DNA of 64,000 nucleotides from DATJBF01 sp035515475 (GTDB lineage: Bacteria; Verrucomicrobiota; Verrucomicrobiia; Palsa-1439). The DNA is taken from positions 1 through 64,000 of the forward strand of contig DATJBF010000005.1 in assembly GCA_035515475.1 (NCBI GenBank), read 5' to 3'. This document shows, piece by piece, positions 1 through 8,354 of the stretch. Both the position numbers and the translations under genes were made by a program. The notes under the pieces are model-generated. The model saw nothing but the letters and a program-made list of their open reading frames with translations. It was not told the DNA's origin and searched no databases. Position 1 is the stretch's first letter; the number at the start of each line of letters is the position of its first letter.

Positions 1-2
1 GG

Positions 3-221
3 AGATCGTGGTTCCAGTGGCGCATCCTGCCCTACGACTGTCGGCATCTCCCCTGGTGGGGCCCGCTCCTGGCGCTGGCCTTGGACTGCGTCGCCCGCGG
101 CCTGGGCTGCCGCCCGACCGAGAGTATGCTGTTTCTTCCGGCCCAGCCTGCATCGATGACCCCGAGGGTGTCGAGCGGATGCTCATCAGCTGGGCCGCCG
201 GCCCAATCCATCGCCGCCTAA
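3..221 (+). CDS. C-terminal end of an unrecognised protein (5' end outside window)
   Basis: The third forward frame is open from the window edge to a TAA at 219-221. It reads as a plausible protein tail rich in Trp and Leu (WFQWRILPYDCRHLPWW, then LLALALDCVARGLG), which suits the end of a folded domain better than the Pro/Arg/Ala-rich text in the overlapping frame. The composition recalls C-termini of some small SAM-dependent methyltransferases, but no catalytic motif is visible, so no function is assigned. The start lies upstream of the window. It runs in the same direction as the radical SAM gene but is separated from it by 300 bases that contain a promoter-like sequence. Confidence 0.4.
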   Translation, partial: RSWFQWRILPYDCRHLPWWGPLLALALDCVARGLGCRPTESMLFLPAQPASMTPRVSSGCSSAGPPAQSIAA

Positions 222-321
222 GCAGTCCGCCGCACCTCACCCGCCTGGCCGGGGACCTCAAGCAGCAGCGCCGCGGGCCCAAGTCCGCCCTGCGCAGCCC
301 CCAATCTCCTCGCGCTTCCCC

Positions 322-351
322 TTGACATGCCGGCCCCGCCCGCCGGATACT
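322..351 (+). promoter_or_regulatory. Putative sigma-70 promoter of the radical SAM gene
   Basis: A perfect TTGACA at 322-327 is followed after 18 bp by GATACT at 346-351 (4/6 to TATAAT). It lies in the otherwise empty 222-521 interval and points at the gene starting at 522, giving a leader of about 165 nt. I see no other gene or clear structure in that interval. Predicted from sequence only. Confidence 0.4.
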
Positions 352-521
352 CCAGCCCGAGACAAGAGGCCGGAAGGGGGCTGGGGAAGCCGGCCTGGGG
401 TGGTCGGGCGAGGTACCGGCGCGGCCAACGCCCTGATCGGCACGCGGCCCCCCAAAGCAAATCCGTATCGCCTTTTCAGCGCGAGCGTTTACGACTCTGC
501 CAGCCGAAAAAGACCTGAAGC

Positions 522-2168
522 ATGAATACGTTTCTTGTTAACGTCCGCGATGAGAACTTCTGCCGGGTGCTCCCCAAAGCATTGGATCGGTCGAAATCTG
601 ACAACGGGCGGGCCAAGGTGATGGCGTTTCCGCCCTTGGGGATTCAGACGCTAGCGCCGGTGCTGCGCCAGCGGGGACACCGGGTGCGGATGTTCGACAC
701 CTGCCACCCGCAGATGAAGGCGCAGCACATCGCGAAAGCGGTTGCCCAAGAACAACCGGAGGTGATTGCGCTCTCGTTTCTCTCGCCCACCACCTACCCA
801 GCGGTCAAGGGCATGGCCCGGAGACTCAAGGCCGAGGCGGCGAGGATGCCGATCATCGTCGGCGGACCCTTCGCCACCTTGAATGCGGACCGCATTCTGG
901 GGGACTGCCCTGACATCGACTGTGTAGGGGTGGGGGAAGGCGAGGAGCTTCTGCCGGACTATTTGGACCACCTCGACGATCCAGGCTCCGTGGCGGGCCT
1001 GGTGTGGCGTCGCGGCCGGAATACCGCAAGGAACACCCCGCGTCCACTCCTCCGGGACCTGGACCGGTTTCCGTATCCCGATCGGACCAGTCTGCCGATC
1101 GACTACATCGAGTCCTTGCCGCTGGATGTTCCAGCGGTGCTCTCGCTGGACAAGTTCTGCACGGTGCAAACGTCGCGCGGGTGCCCGTACTCCTGCATCT
1201 ACTGCGATGTCCCGTCCCTGGGAGCGGGCCGCTGGCGGAGCCGCTCGCCGGAACACGTCCTGGGAGAACTGCGGGAACTGAACGATCTGGGCTATCGCTC
1301 GATCTACCTCACCGATGACCACTTCCTGATCAACCGCAAGCGCATTGCCGCGATTTGCCGCGGTATCATTCAGCGCAAGCTGGAGTTTCACTGGGGCTGC
1401 GAAGGCCGTGTGGATTCGGTCGGAATCGAGCAGTTGCCGGTCCTGCGCGAGGCCGGCTGCAACTTCCTGGCGTTTGGCGTGGAAGCCGGCACGCGGAGAG
1501 TGCTGGACCGGCTCAAAAAGAAACAGACTCCCGCGCAGGTCGAGCACGCGGTCAGGGAAGCGAAACGGCAGGGGATCGAAAGGGTTCACGGATTCTTCGT
1601 TGTCGGCTCACCCGGCGAAACGAGAGAGGATATCACTGAAAGTTTCCGGTTTGCCGCCCGCTTGGAGCTGGACACGTTTTGTTTCAATCGGTTGTGCGCC
1701 TACCGCGGGACGCCGCTCTGGGAAGAGTACGTGGCGCGCGGGATTATCGACGACGGCCGGGATTGGCACAAGTGGTTCAAGTGCTCGGATATCGATCCCA
1801 CCGCTCTGCCCAGCGCGGTGGTGAACCAACTCCGGGCGAAAGGATACTGTCTGCTGTTTCTCCACCGGGTCTTCAAGCGTCCAATCCGAACCTGGAAACT
1901 GCTGCGCACCTTCGGCCGCCATATGAAGACGTCCGACATCCTCAAATTGCTCTACAGTCCCTTTCACCGACGGACGTTGACGCGGAAGCCCGACCTCCCG
2001 GCCCGGATGATGGATGCGGGACTCGATGCGCCGGACCGTCGAGCGGCTTCCGCCCCGGGCTGGGCGAAGTGCCGGGTCGGAAATGAAACGATGAACCCGC
2101 AAAATGCATCGTGTCCGGCTGGGGAGCCCGCGCCTGACATGGCGCAGAAGTTGAAAACGAGAGGTTAG
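522..2168 (+). CDS. B12-binding-domain radical SAM protein
   Basis: A 548-residue protein. The N-terminal ~190 residues resemble the cobalamin-binding Rossmann-type domain of BchE/HpnP-like enzymes (LGIQTLAPVLRQRGHRVRMFD, and IIVGGPFATLNAD near residue 110). The radical SAM core follows, with the Fe-S cluster motif Cys221-x3-Cys225-x2-Cys228 (GCPYSCIYC). The TIM-barrel part continues through LTDDHFLINRKRI and AFGVEAGTRRVLDRLKK. Such enzymes catalyse methylations or ring and chain rearrangements on lipids, pigments or natural products; the substrate cannot be told from sequence. The last ~70 residues are Pro/Ala/Arg-rich and low in conservation signals. The ATG at 522 is the first in frame after the promoter-like site; no strong ribosome-binding site is visible. 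Confidence 0.85.
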   Translation: MNTFLVNVRDENFCRVLPKALDRSKSDNGRAKVMAFPPLGIQTLAPVLRQRGHRVRMFDTCHPQMKAQHIAKAVAQEQPEVIALSFLSPTTYPAVKGMARRLKAEAARMPIIVGGPFATLNADRILGDCPDIDCVGVGEGEELLPDYLDHLDDPGSVAGLVWRRGRNTARNTPRPLLRDLDRFPYPDRTSLPIDYIESLPLDVPAVLSLDKFCTVQTSRGCPYSCIYCDVPSLGAGRWRSRSPEHVLGELRELNDLGYRSIYLTDDHFLINRKRIAAICRGIIQRKLEFHWGCEGRVDSVGIEQLPVLREAGCNFLAFGVEAGTRRVLDRLKKKQTPAQVEHAVREAKRQGIERVHGFFVVGSPGETREDITESFRFAARLELDTFCFNRLCAYRGTPLWEEYVARGIIDDGRDWHKWFKCSDIDPTALPSAVVNQLRAKGYCLLFLHRVFKRPIRTWKLLRTFGRHMKTSDILKLLYSPFHRRTLTRKPDLPARMMDAGLDAPDRRAASAPGWAKCRVGNETMNPQNASCPAGEPAPDMAQKLKTRG

Positions 2169-2176
2169 AAGCCATC

Positions 2177-2290
2177 TCATAAATGCCGTAGGAGGATAAC
2201 AACTGCTCCGAGTTGGAGCAGAGCTTGGAAGTTCTCGCAGGGATACCCTTGGCTCTTAAAGAAGTTGTGTGCCCACGTCAAGCAACGGCG
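2177..2290 (-). pseudogene. Possible C-terminal remnant of a transposase
   Basis: The minus strand has a short open segment ending at a TGA (2177-2179) that reads WAHNFFKSQGYPCENFQALL then QLGAVVILLRHL. This has the look of the last helices of a DDE-type transposase. Nothing upstream in the same frame continues the domain: it runs at once into intergenic palindromes. If real, it is a decayed insertion-sequence end next to the toxin-antitoxin genes. The perfect inverted repeat CTGCTCC-N5-GGAGCAG at 2203-2221 lies within it. Family assignment is a guess from composition. Confidence 0.25.
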
Positions 2291-2393
2291 TCGGCGGTCA
2301 CAAGCCGCCGCTACAGCAAATTCGCGTTGATTCGCGGTGAAGAATAGCCGGTCCCGCTCCGCAGCGGCGCGCGCCCGGCGGTCGCGCCCTACC
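2290..2393. repeat. Nested intergenic palindromic repeats
   Basis: Between the radical SAM gene and the antitoxin, the DNA holds a hairpin CGGCGG-N7-CCGCCG (2292-2310) and, at 2364-2393, a GC-rich arm ending in GGTCGCGCCCTACC. That arm recurs at about 3985-4035 and, as a full inverted repeat, at 23605-23674. No coding signal is convincing in 2300-2471. These look like dispersed miniature repeats rather than genes. Confidence 0.5.
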
Positions 2394-2471
2394 AACGGCA
2401 GAGGCATCGACGCTTCCCTCCGCGTTCGCCAACGGTTGACTCGATATTCAAAACTTGGCATCTTGGGTGGC

Positions 2472-2753
2472 ATGAAAGTCGCCACGCTCCAACAAGCCAA
2501 GTCCCGGTTGGAGGAGCTTGTCGCCCGCGCTGAACAGGGGGAAACGATCATCATCAAGCGCAACGGCAAGGCTGCGGTCCGCTTGACAGCCGTCACCGAA
2601 CCGGAGTTGGAACTCAGTGCCGCGGAAGCACGCAAGCTCAACGCGTGGGCCGATGCCGAACGCGCCGCGGGCCGCACCAAGGTTTTCGAATCACCCGCCG
2701 AATACGTGGCGCATGCACGCGCCAAGCGCGCACGCAAGGGCAAGTCTCGGTGA
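2472..2753 (+). CDS. Type II antitoxin, Phd/YefM-like
   Basis: A 93-residue protein beginning MKVATLQQAKSRLEELVARA and continuing GETIIIKRNGKAAVRLTAV, the typical Phd/YefM fold: a short N-terminal DNA-binding and dimerisation part that reads like 'prevent-host-death' antitoxins, then a charged C-terminal tail that would wrap the toxin. Antitoxins of this family neutralise the cognate toxin and repress their own operon. The ATG at 2472 was preferred to upstream starts because the family begins with this strand. The stop overlaps the toxin's GTG start (GTGA at 2750-2753), a translational coupling usual for such pairs. Confidence 0.8.
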   Translation: MKVATLQQAKSRLEELVARAEQGETIIIKRNGKAAVRLTAVTEPELELSAAEARKLNAWADAERAAGRTKVFESPAEYVAHARAKRARKGKSR

Positions 2754-3019
2754 AAATCGAGACCACGCGACGCTACGACCGGAAGTTTGCGTCGCTACCA
2801 GCATCCATACAAAGCCAGGTTCTTGAAGCCATCGCGTCGTTGGTTGCGGCTTTCGGAAGCCCCCACGCTCACTTGGGACTGCGTAAACTTGCGGGCCGTC
2901 TCTACGAGTTCCGGGTCGGGCTCCATTTGCGGATCGTCTTCCGCCACGACCGCGACACGCTCTATCTCTTGCTCATCGGCACGCACGACGAAGTGAAGCG
3001 AGCGGTCCGGTCGCTGTAA
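2750..3019 (+). CDS. Type II toxin, RelE/ParE superfamily
   Basis: 89 residues from a GTG start overlapping the antitoxin stop: KIETTRRYDRKFASLPASIQ, then LRKLAGRLYEFRVGLHLRIV and LLIGTHDEVKRAV. The order 'small core, YEFRVG..LRIVF, LIGTHDEVKR' is the RelE/ParE microbial RNase or gyrase-poison fold. In RelE-like members the toxin cleaves mRNA in the ribosome. The conserved basic residues are present and nothing looks truncated, so the pair is probably intact. Whether it acts on mRNA or gyrase cannot be decided here. Downstream the DNA turns into repeats. Confidence 0.8.
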   Translation: MKIETTRRYDRKFASLPASIQSQVLEAIASLVAAFGSPHAHLGLRKLAGRLYEFRVGLHLRIVFRHDRDTLYLLLIGTHDEVKRAVRSL

Positions 3020-3113
3020 TTGCGTCGCGCTACCCGGTGGAAACCGGTCGGAGTCATCTGCCTTCGTGGAAAGCCTCGGCGGACAAGGGGTCAGGAGGAA
3101 GGAAGCCATCGGC

Positions 3114-3267
3114 TCTCAGCAATCAGCGGTCGGCCAGGGAAGGGGTAGCCGTCAGCTTTCAGCCATCAGCAGTCAGCAAGGGGAGAGGCGGCTATCAGCT
3201 TTCAGCTATCGGCGGTCAGCGGTCAGCGAGAGAGGCGGCTGTCAGCTATCAGCAATCAGCGGTCAGC
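3114..3267 (+). repeat. Heptanucleotide tandem repeat array (NNTCAGC)
   Basis: Four blocks of directly adjacent 7-bp units with consensus NNTCAGC: 3 units at 3114-3134, 4 at 3150-3177, 5 at 3193-3227 and 4 at 3240-3267. The later linkers share GAGAGGCGGC or GAGAGAGGCGGC, so the array also has a larger period of roughly 45 bp. The first two positions of each unit vary (TC, AA, GG, CG, TT, CA, AG, TA, TG) while TCAGC is nearly fixed. A smaller block lies at 3853-3873. No gene is supported in 3020-3361. Confidence 0.85.
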
Positions 3268-3276
3268 GGGGGGGCT

Positions 3277-3331
3277 GAATTCAGAATTCAGGAGCCAGAA
3301 TTCAGAAGACGCAAGCCAGAATTCAGGAGCC
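3277..3331 (+). repeat. CAGAATTCAGGAGCC direct repeats
   Basis: Directly after the heptad array the motif CAGAATTCA occurs three times within 55 bp, twice extended to CAGAATTCAGGAGCC. It is a second, unrelated short repeat in the same gene-free stretch. No function can be assigned. Confidence 0.7.
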
Positions 3332-3361
3332 GAGCGGCATGAGCAAACGTTTCCTGTGCAG

Positions 3362-3591
3362 TCAACGATAAAGGGCGTGCGTCCCGATGTCCACGGTCCA
3401 GACCGTATCGGCTTCGACGTAAAAGACAACTCGCAGATTGCCTTCGATCACTGCCGAATAAATCGTTTTCTTGTAACGTGCCGATAGCGAATGGATTTTG
3501 TGCGGATGCAAGCGCGGCGGACGGATTCCTTTTGTGGGTCGGAAAGACTGTAGAAGTTCTGCCAGAAAGTTTCGGTGGCCTTGTAGTTCAC
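3362..3591 (-). pseudogene. RelE-like toxin pseudogene (internal deletion and frameshift)
   Basis: Reading the minus strand from a GTG at 3591-3589 that overlaps the antitoxin stop (GTGA), the first frame gives VNYKATETFWQNFYSLSDPQ then KESVRRA, a normal toxin N-terminus. That frame soon leaves the family pattern and stops. The next frame over gives RLHPHKIHSLSARYKKTIYS, then AVIEGNLRVVFYVEADTVW and TVDIGTHALYR, a normal RelE-like C-terminus ending at 3362. The two halves are in different frames, and the linking helix (about 14 residues in relatives) is missing. The coding length is about 230 bp instead of about 270. An internal deletion of roughly 40 bp has therefore inactivated it, while the antitoxin upstream remains open. 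Confidence 0.7.
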
Positions 3592-3782
3592 CGTCGCCGG
3601 GGCGGACGCTTGTTCAGCGCCGTCTCCATGTCCACGACGCGACCGGCGTCGACGTCAGCCATGCCCTGCTTGAACGACTCGGGAATCTCGCCCTCCTCAA
3701 GCTGACGAACGAACTCAATGACTTGGGCGCGTTGTTCTTTCGGCAACGCCTGAATGCCCTTGATAATCTCCGTCACGCTCAC
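3588..3782 (-). CDS. Orphaned antitoxin-like protein
   Basis: About 64 residues from GTG 3782 (or GTG 3776): SVTEIIKGIQALPKEQRAQV, then IEFVRQLEEGEIPESFKQGM, ending in a basic KRPPRRR. Small proteins with this 'TEII..I..LP..E...V..FV..L' pattern precede RelE-like toxins in many Verrucomicrobia and Cyanobacteria and act as their antitoxins. Its stop codon overlaps the start of the broken toxin, so it was the upstream member of a pair. It remains fully open although the partner is destroyed, as expected if losing the toxin removes the cost of keeping the antitoxin. No strong ribosome-binding site is visible. Confidence 0.6.
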   Translation of the reverse strand: MSVTEIIKGIQALPKEQRAQVIEFVRQLEEGEIPESFKQGMADVDAGRVVDMETALNKRPPRRR

Positions 3783-3852
3783 GTGAGAACTCTGGCATGG
3801 CCAAGGGACGGCGTCAACACTCGGATAAGACGGCTGAAGGGGCGCCATCCGC

Positions 3853-3905
3853 TTTCAGCTATCGACGGTCAGCAACTTCGTACTCTTCGTGAACTTCGTG
3901 GTGAG
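3853..3905. repeat. Solo heptad block next to a solo CTCACCACGAAG repeat
   Basis: 3853-3873 holds three NNTCAGC-type heptads (TTTCAGC, TATCGAC, GGTCAGC). Immediately after, 3875-3905 on the minus strand reads CTCACCACGAAG then TTCACGAAGAGTACGAAGT. The latter matches the inverted repeats that flank the GxxExxY gene at 18772-18803 and 19173-19206. Here no such gene follows, so it is a solo copy. Confidence 0.65.
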
Positions 3906-3984
3906 AAATGGCGTCGGCCAATCGCACCACCGAGAACACGAAGCTCGCGAAGTCCTTCGTAATGAAGAAGAACGGCGCGGACGG

Positions 3985-4035
3985 AGCCGCGCCCTACCAA
4001 CGACGAGGCGAGCGCAGAGCGGCGCGCCCGGCGGC
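3985..4035. repeat. Fragment of the GTAGGG palindromic repeat family
   Basis: Contains GCCGCGCCCTACCAACG and, further on, GGCGCGCCCGGCGG, the same two modules seen adjoining at 2364-2393 and 23641-23674 but in a different order. It lies in the 284-bp gap between the antitoxin and the end of the large protease. I see no gene there. Confidence 0.5.
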
Positions 4036-4066
4036 CTGCTCGCGAGTCGTGTTCGGAGTCGCGGTG

Positions 4067-7000
4067 TTATGGCACCAGGCGGATTCGGTAGTAGCGGGAC
4101 GGGCTGTTGGTGGCGCCGCCCACATCGAGATAGTTGGCCGTCACGTCTCCGCCAACAGGGATGATGATGTGCGGCGGCGAGCTGATGTCCGCAAAGTTGT
4201 TGCTGTAATTGCCATCGGTATCGCCCGACGCTGCCTGCACGGCGTTGGTACGCACCCCGGCTGTTGACCAGGTGATGAGGACGTTGTTGTTGCTGTCCGC
4301 CACCACCGAGGTGATCCGGAATACCGAAGACGGGTTCGTCGGATCGAGCCCGGCCAGGAACTGGTCCGTGTTGCTCATCCCCTTGCCGAACGGATCCGCA
4401 TCTGGTGCCGCCCGCGGGCAGTTGGTGCAGTTGAAATACGCGAACTGCCAGGTCTGGAATGGCGTTAGAGGCGGCGGAGGCACCGTCAACGCGCTGGTAT
4501 AGAGTTGCTGAATTTGCGTCGGCGTCAACGAGTGGTTGTAGATGGCGATTTCGTCGATCACACCTCGAAACAAGCGCGAGCCTGACGACGGATCGTAACC
4601 GATGAGCAGGGACGAGTCGAAGGCCTGACTTGGCTCACTGGCCGTGTCCGTGAAAGAATTCAAGACGCCGTCGGTTCCCATGTAAATTGTTCCGTTCGTC
4701 GGCGTCACCACCAACGCAACGAAGGACCATTGGCCGGTCGGCACGGCCAAGCCGGTACTCTGGTCCCAACGAGAGTTATTCCAGGTGTAGCGCAGTTCGT
4801 TGGCGATTGACCCGGGACCGAAGTTCAAACCCACGCAGGTGCTTCCGCCACGGCAAAACGCGATGCCGGTCCAGCCAGCTTGAGCCCCCGTTGGATTGAT
4901 CCAGCCGGTGATGGTCACCGTGTTCGTGTTGAGGTTCAGAGTTGGCATGGTCAGATAAGAACCCGTGGTGTAATTCAACTGCATCGCCGTGTTGCTGCTC
5001 TCGAACCCCGGAAAGGACGGGTTCCGTGGCCCACTGACGCCGGGCGTGACGCTGGCGCTGATGGTTCCGTTGTGGGAACCGAAGAAGTCCACGGCGACGG
5101 TCGCCCCATTGGTTTCATTCAACCGCCAGTAGGCAATCGGGCTGGCATTTGTCACGGCCTGCCAGTAGCTGCCTGAGGGCGGTGGCGGGTTGGTCACCAC
5201 GATGCAATCGATACAGGTGTTGGTGCTGACGCCCCCAGGACCACTCGCAACCAAGGTGACCGGGTACGTTCCCGCTGAGTAGGTGTGTGACACCGCGACC
5301 GCCAGAGTGTTGGTAGTCGCCGTGTCGCCGAAGTCCCAAAGACAATTGGTGATGATGCCAACGGACGTATTGGTGAAAGTTACCGTTAACGGCGCGGGGC
5401 CGTCGGTCGGGCTGGCGGTGAAACTGGCGATGGGCGGCTGATTTGTGTCCGCCGTCACCAACAGATCGTAGAACGCCAGGGCAAAATCCTGGCCGTAATG
5501 GTCGTAGGTGCTCTGCTGCGCTCCAGCCAAAGTTCCCATCTCGACCGTGGTCGTGTACACGGCATTCAGCCCTTGCGTTGAAGCGGCCCAGCCATACGCG
5601 AACGAGGAAACGTCATAGGGATAGAGCGTCATCGTGATGCTGGAATCGCGCGCGACCAGGAGATTGGCATACGGCGAACTGAACATCGGATCCGTCGCCA
5701 GAGGTTGGACCTCATCCGGCTGCCATTCTGAGTGGAAGTCGAAGAAGTAATCAACCGCGCCGCCAGTGTCAGCCTTCATGGCATTCTCGATAATAGTGAT
5801 CTCGGTGAATCCGGCCGGGTTGTTCCAGTAGCGGTTGTGATTCTTCGTGGGATTCTGAGGTGTGCTGATGTAATAGCCGGCCGCCCGACCTTCGGGATCC
5901 ACCTGCGGATAGACATAGAAGTCGGCCACCCGGCGAAGCTGCTGCATGCGCGGATCGTCGCTGACCAGGAAATTCACGAGGCCTTGCACGGTCATGGTGC
6001 CGGGTGGTTCACCACTGTGATTGCCGGACATGATCACGATTTTGGTCTTGGGGCCGGTGACGCTGGAATCAGTCACCTCAAAGCCGTAAAGATTCTGCGC
6101 TGCCACCGTGCGTCCCAGGTCATCCGTGTAACCGCCGCCGGCTGTGCCGAGCGTGCGGCCAACGACCAGGTTCGTGTCGGCGCTTCTGGTCGGCAGCACA
6201 GAGGGGTTGTTCTTGATCGAATTGATCAGCGCGTCAGTCTTGGATGGGCCATAGGGAATGGCCGTGGCGACATAGACCTTGTCGCTGCTGAATGGTATGC
6301 TGTTGGAGAAGCTGAAGACTCCGTTGGTGGCGGTGCCGCTGGTGAAGAACTGCCAATTCACCTGGTCGTAACTGTAAACCCAGCGAGTGTTGTTATCGAA
6401 CGGGATGGAGTTGCCCACCGTGCTCGCGTGGAACGTCGGCGTCTTGTTCGCCAAGCCGGTCGCGCTGAAATACATCCACCACCAGCCCAACGGATCGGCG
6501 CCGTTATAACGCGGCACCAACGTGAATGATGGACTACTGGAGTCGGGGTTACTCACAGTGGTGTTGGTGATGTCCAAAGAGCCGCACTCGAAATCCTGAT
6601 CGAGAGGCTTCTGGGCAAGGTCGAACGCAGCCAACGCGTCGATGCGACCCCAGCCGTAGGTATTGTTGGGAACGTTGGTGCTGGCAAGGCCGCCGCAACC
6701 TTCGGTGGTTGTGAGCGGGACAGCAGAGCGCTCGATGAGGCGTTCGATGGCGTCCACCTGTCCTCTGAGTTCAGGATAAGCGGACAACAACAAGGCGACC
6801 AAGCCGGCCACGTGGGGGCCGGAGTTGCTGGTTTGGCCGTAGACGGAGTAGGTGCTGGGCGGTTTGCTCGACCGGATCGCATAGCCGGGCGCGCAGACAT
6901 CGGGTTTGATCCGATTGCTGCCGTCCACGGTGACCGGGCCGCGACCGCTGTAATCCTCGATGACGTCATTGGTGCCAGTGGCGCCGACCGTGATCGCCGC

Positions 7001-8113
7001 GTCGTAGATGGCCGCAGGCGTGGTGATCGTGCTGCAACCCGGTCCGTCATTCCCCGCGGCGGCAACGACCACGATGCCGGCCGCGCGGACGTTGTTGACC
7101 ACGCTGGACAGAATCAAGGGATCGAGACAACCTTGGCTGGTCGTGCAGACCCACGAGTTGTTGATGACATCCGGCGCTTTGGACGGATCGGGGTTCTGGC
7201 CGTTGAGGTCGGTGGGGTTCATGAACCATTCGAAGCATTCGGTGTACGTGGCGGGTGTGCCATTCCCGAGGTCATCCATGCAGCGGCAGGCCATCCATTT
7301 TGCTCCTGGCGCCACGCCGATGTGGTTCGTAAGGCCATCATCTCCCACCGCCACGCCAAGGGTATGGGTGCCGTGGCCGTTTCCATCACACGGCACGCGG
7401 GAGTCGACGCCACAAGCAGCAGTGCCGCTGTGGATGGCATCGTGCCAGTTGTAGTTGTGGTTGGCGTTCGTGCCGTCCCAACCGCGGTATTGATTGACGA
7501 GGGCTGGATGATCCCATTGGACACCAGTGTCCTGCGACCCCACCACTACGCCCTGCCCGGTGTAACCGAGCGCCCAGACATCGGGCGCGTGGATTTTGAC
7601 AATGTTCCATTCCACGTTGGCCGTCGTTGTCATGCTCGCAAGCGTGGGCATGGGTTCTTGGGTATGTACGGTGGAGTTCGGGAGAATGCGCGCCACCTCC
7701 GGCAGTTGGCTGAGCGACTGAACGGCATCGAAATCGCCACGGACCCAGATCATGTTGACGATCCAAAACGCGCGATAGGTCAAGCCGCGTTCTTCGAGCG
7801 CTTTTAGAATCGGCGCCTGCGTCCGGTGCGCCACTTCCTGGAGTCGCCGGAGGACGTGCGCGTGTTTTTCGGGCTTGGTTCTCAGCGCGGTGGCACCCCT
7901 CACGTCCGCCTGTTCCGATAGGAAAACCAAAAACTCGGTCTCGCCGGCCGCCGCATCCCGCCATACCTGGGCATCCACCTTGTTTTCCCAATTCGTGGCC
8001 GTCCCGCCCAATGCGGACAGAACCAGCATGAGATGGAAACCGATGACCGCGCCCCGTTGCCTCCCGAGGCGACAGCACAAGTGCTGCAGAATACTGTCAC
8101 GGTAATTTGTCAT
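4067..8113 (-). CDS. Secreted subtilisin-like protease with M14 carboxypeptidase, PKD and LamG domains
   Basis: About 1348 residues. A signal peptide (GAVIGFHLMLVLSALGG) fits the ATG at 8113; a GTG at 8173 would make it 20 residues longer. The S8 domain carries the triad Asp ~195 (GSQDTGV), His ~247 (GNGHGTHTLG) and Ser ~429 (TSNSGPHVAG). An M14 zinc carboxypeptidase-like domain follows, with HxxE at about 699-702 (GNHSGEPPG), a third ligand in DFFDFHSEW-like text (YFFDFHSEW) and a candidate catalytic Glu in VEMGTLAG. A PKD domain (PPIASFTASPTDGPAPLTV), a LamG-like domain and a short C-terminal module ending SRYYRIRLVP complete it. It should act outside the cell or in the periplasm on proteins. 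Endo- and exopeptidase activity in one chain is uncommon. It stands alone, without operon partners. Confidence 0.85.
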   Translation of the reverse strand: MTNYRDSILQHLCCRLGRQRGAVIGFHLMLVLSALGGTATNWENKVDAQVWRDAAAGETEFLVFLSEQADVRGATALRTKPEKHAHVLRRLQEVAHRTQAPILKALEERGLTYRAFWIVNMIWVRGDFDAVQSLSQLPEVARILPNSTVHTQEPMPTLASMTTTANVEWNIVKIHAPDVWALGYTGQGVVVGSQDTGVQWDHPALVNQYRGWDGTNANHNYNWHDAIHSGTAACGVDSRVPCDGNGHGTHTLGVAVGDDGLTNHIGVAPGAKWMACRCMDDLGNGTPATYTECFEWFMNPTDLNGQNPDPSKAPDVINNSWVCTTSQGCLDPLILSSVVNNVRAAGIVVVAAAGNDGPGCSTITTPAAIYDAAITVGATGTNDVIEDYSGRGPVTVDGSNRIKPDVCAPGYAIRSSKPPSTYSVYGQTSNSGPHVAGLVALLLSAYPELRGQVDAIERLIERSAVPLTTTEGCGGLASTNVPNNTYGWGRIDALAAFDLAQKPLDQDFECGSLDITNTTVSNPDSSSPSFTLVPRYNGADPLGWWWMYFSATGLANKTPTFHASTVGNSIPFDNNTRWVYSYDQVNWQFFTSGTATNGVFSFSNSIPFSSDKVYVATAIPYGPSKTDALINSIKNNPSVLPTRSADTNLVVGRTLGTAGGGYTDDLGRTVAAQNLYGFEVTDSSVTGPKTKIVIMSGNHSGEPPGTMTVQGLVNFLVSDDPRMQQLRRVADFYVYPQVDPEGRAAGYYISTPQNPTKNHNRYWNNPAGFTEITIIENAMKADTGGAVDYFFDFHSEWQPDEVQPLATDPMFSSPYANLLVARDSSITMTLYPYDVSSFAYGWAASTQGLNAVYTTTVEMGTLAGAQQSTYDHYGQDFALAFYDLLVTADTNQPPIASFTASPTDGPAPLTVTFTNTSVGIITNCLWDFGDTATTNTLAVAVSHTYSAGTYPVTLVASGPGGVSTNTCIDCIVVTNPPPPSGSYWQAVTNASPIAYWRLNETNGATVAVDFFGSHNGTISASVTPGVSGPRNPSFPGFESSNTAMQLNYTTGSYLTMPTLNLNTNTVTITGWINPTGAQAGWTGIAFCRGGSTCVGLNFGPGSIANELRYTWNNSRWDQSTGLAVPTGQWSFVALVVTPTNGTIYMGTDGVLNSFTDTASEPSQAFDSSLLIGYDPSSGSRLFRGVIDEIAIYNHSLTPTQIQQLYTSALTVPPPPLTPFQTWQFAYFNCTNCPRAAPDADPFGKGMSNTDQFLAGLDPTNPSSVFRITSVVADSNNNVLITWSTAGVRTNAVQAASGDTDGNYSNNFADISSPPHIIIPVGGDVTANYLDVGGATNSPSRYYRIRLVP

Positions 8114-8354
8114 GCGAATTTCGCGCGAACCACACACCGTCATGCCTGCCGATGCCAGCTTCTTGCAAGTCACATGCCACCCGAAGTCAAATAAGCGCGG
8201 AACGAAAGGCGACCCAGTGCTGGATTCTGCACCCGTGCCTCGATGCCTGTCAAGCCAGTAAATTTCTGGCTTTCGGGGGAGATTGGTAAAAATTCTCCGA
8301 GGTACAACCCGTCACTCCAACTATCAACCTGCGCCCCACGGCCATCGTGTTGTT

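Noticed and set aside
8..325. A 105-codon frame at the window start
   Set aside because: Pro/Arg/Ala-rich throughout and overlaps a more protein-like frame; no domain pattern.
3114..3267. The heptad blocks as a CRISPR array
   Set aside because: Units are 7 bp and contiguous, with no unique spacers of fixed length and no cas genes.
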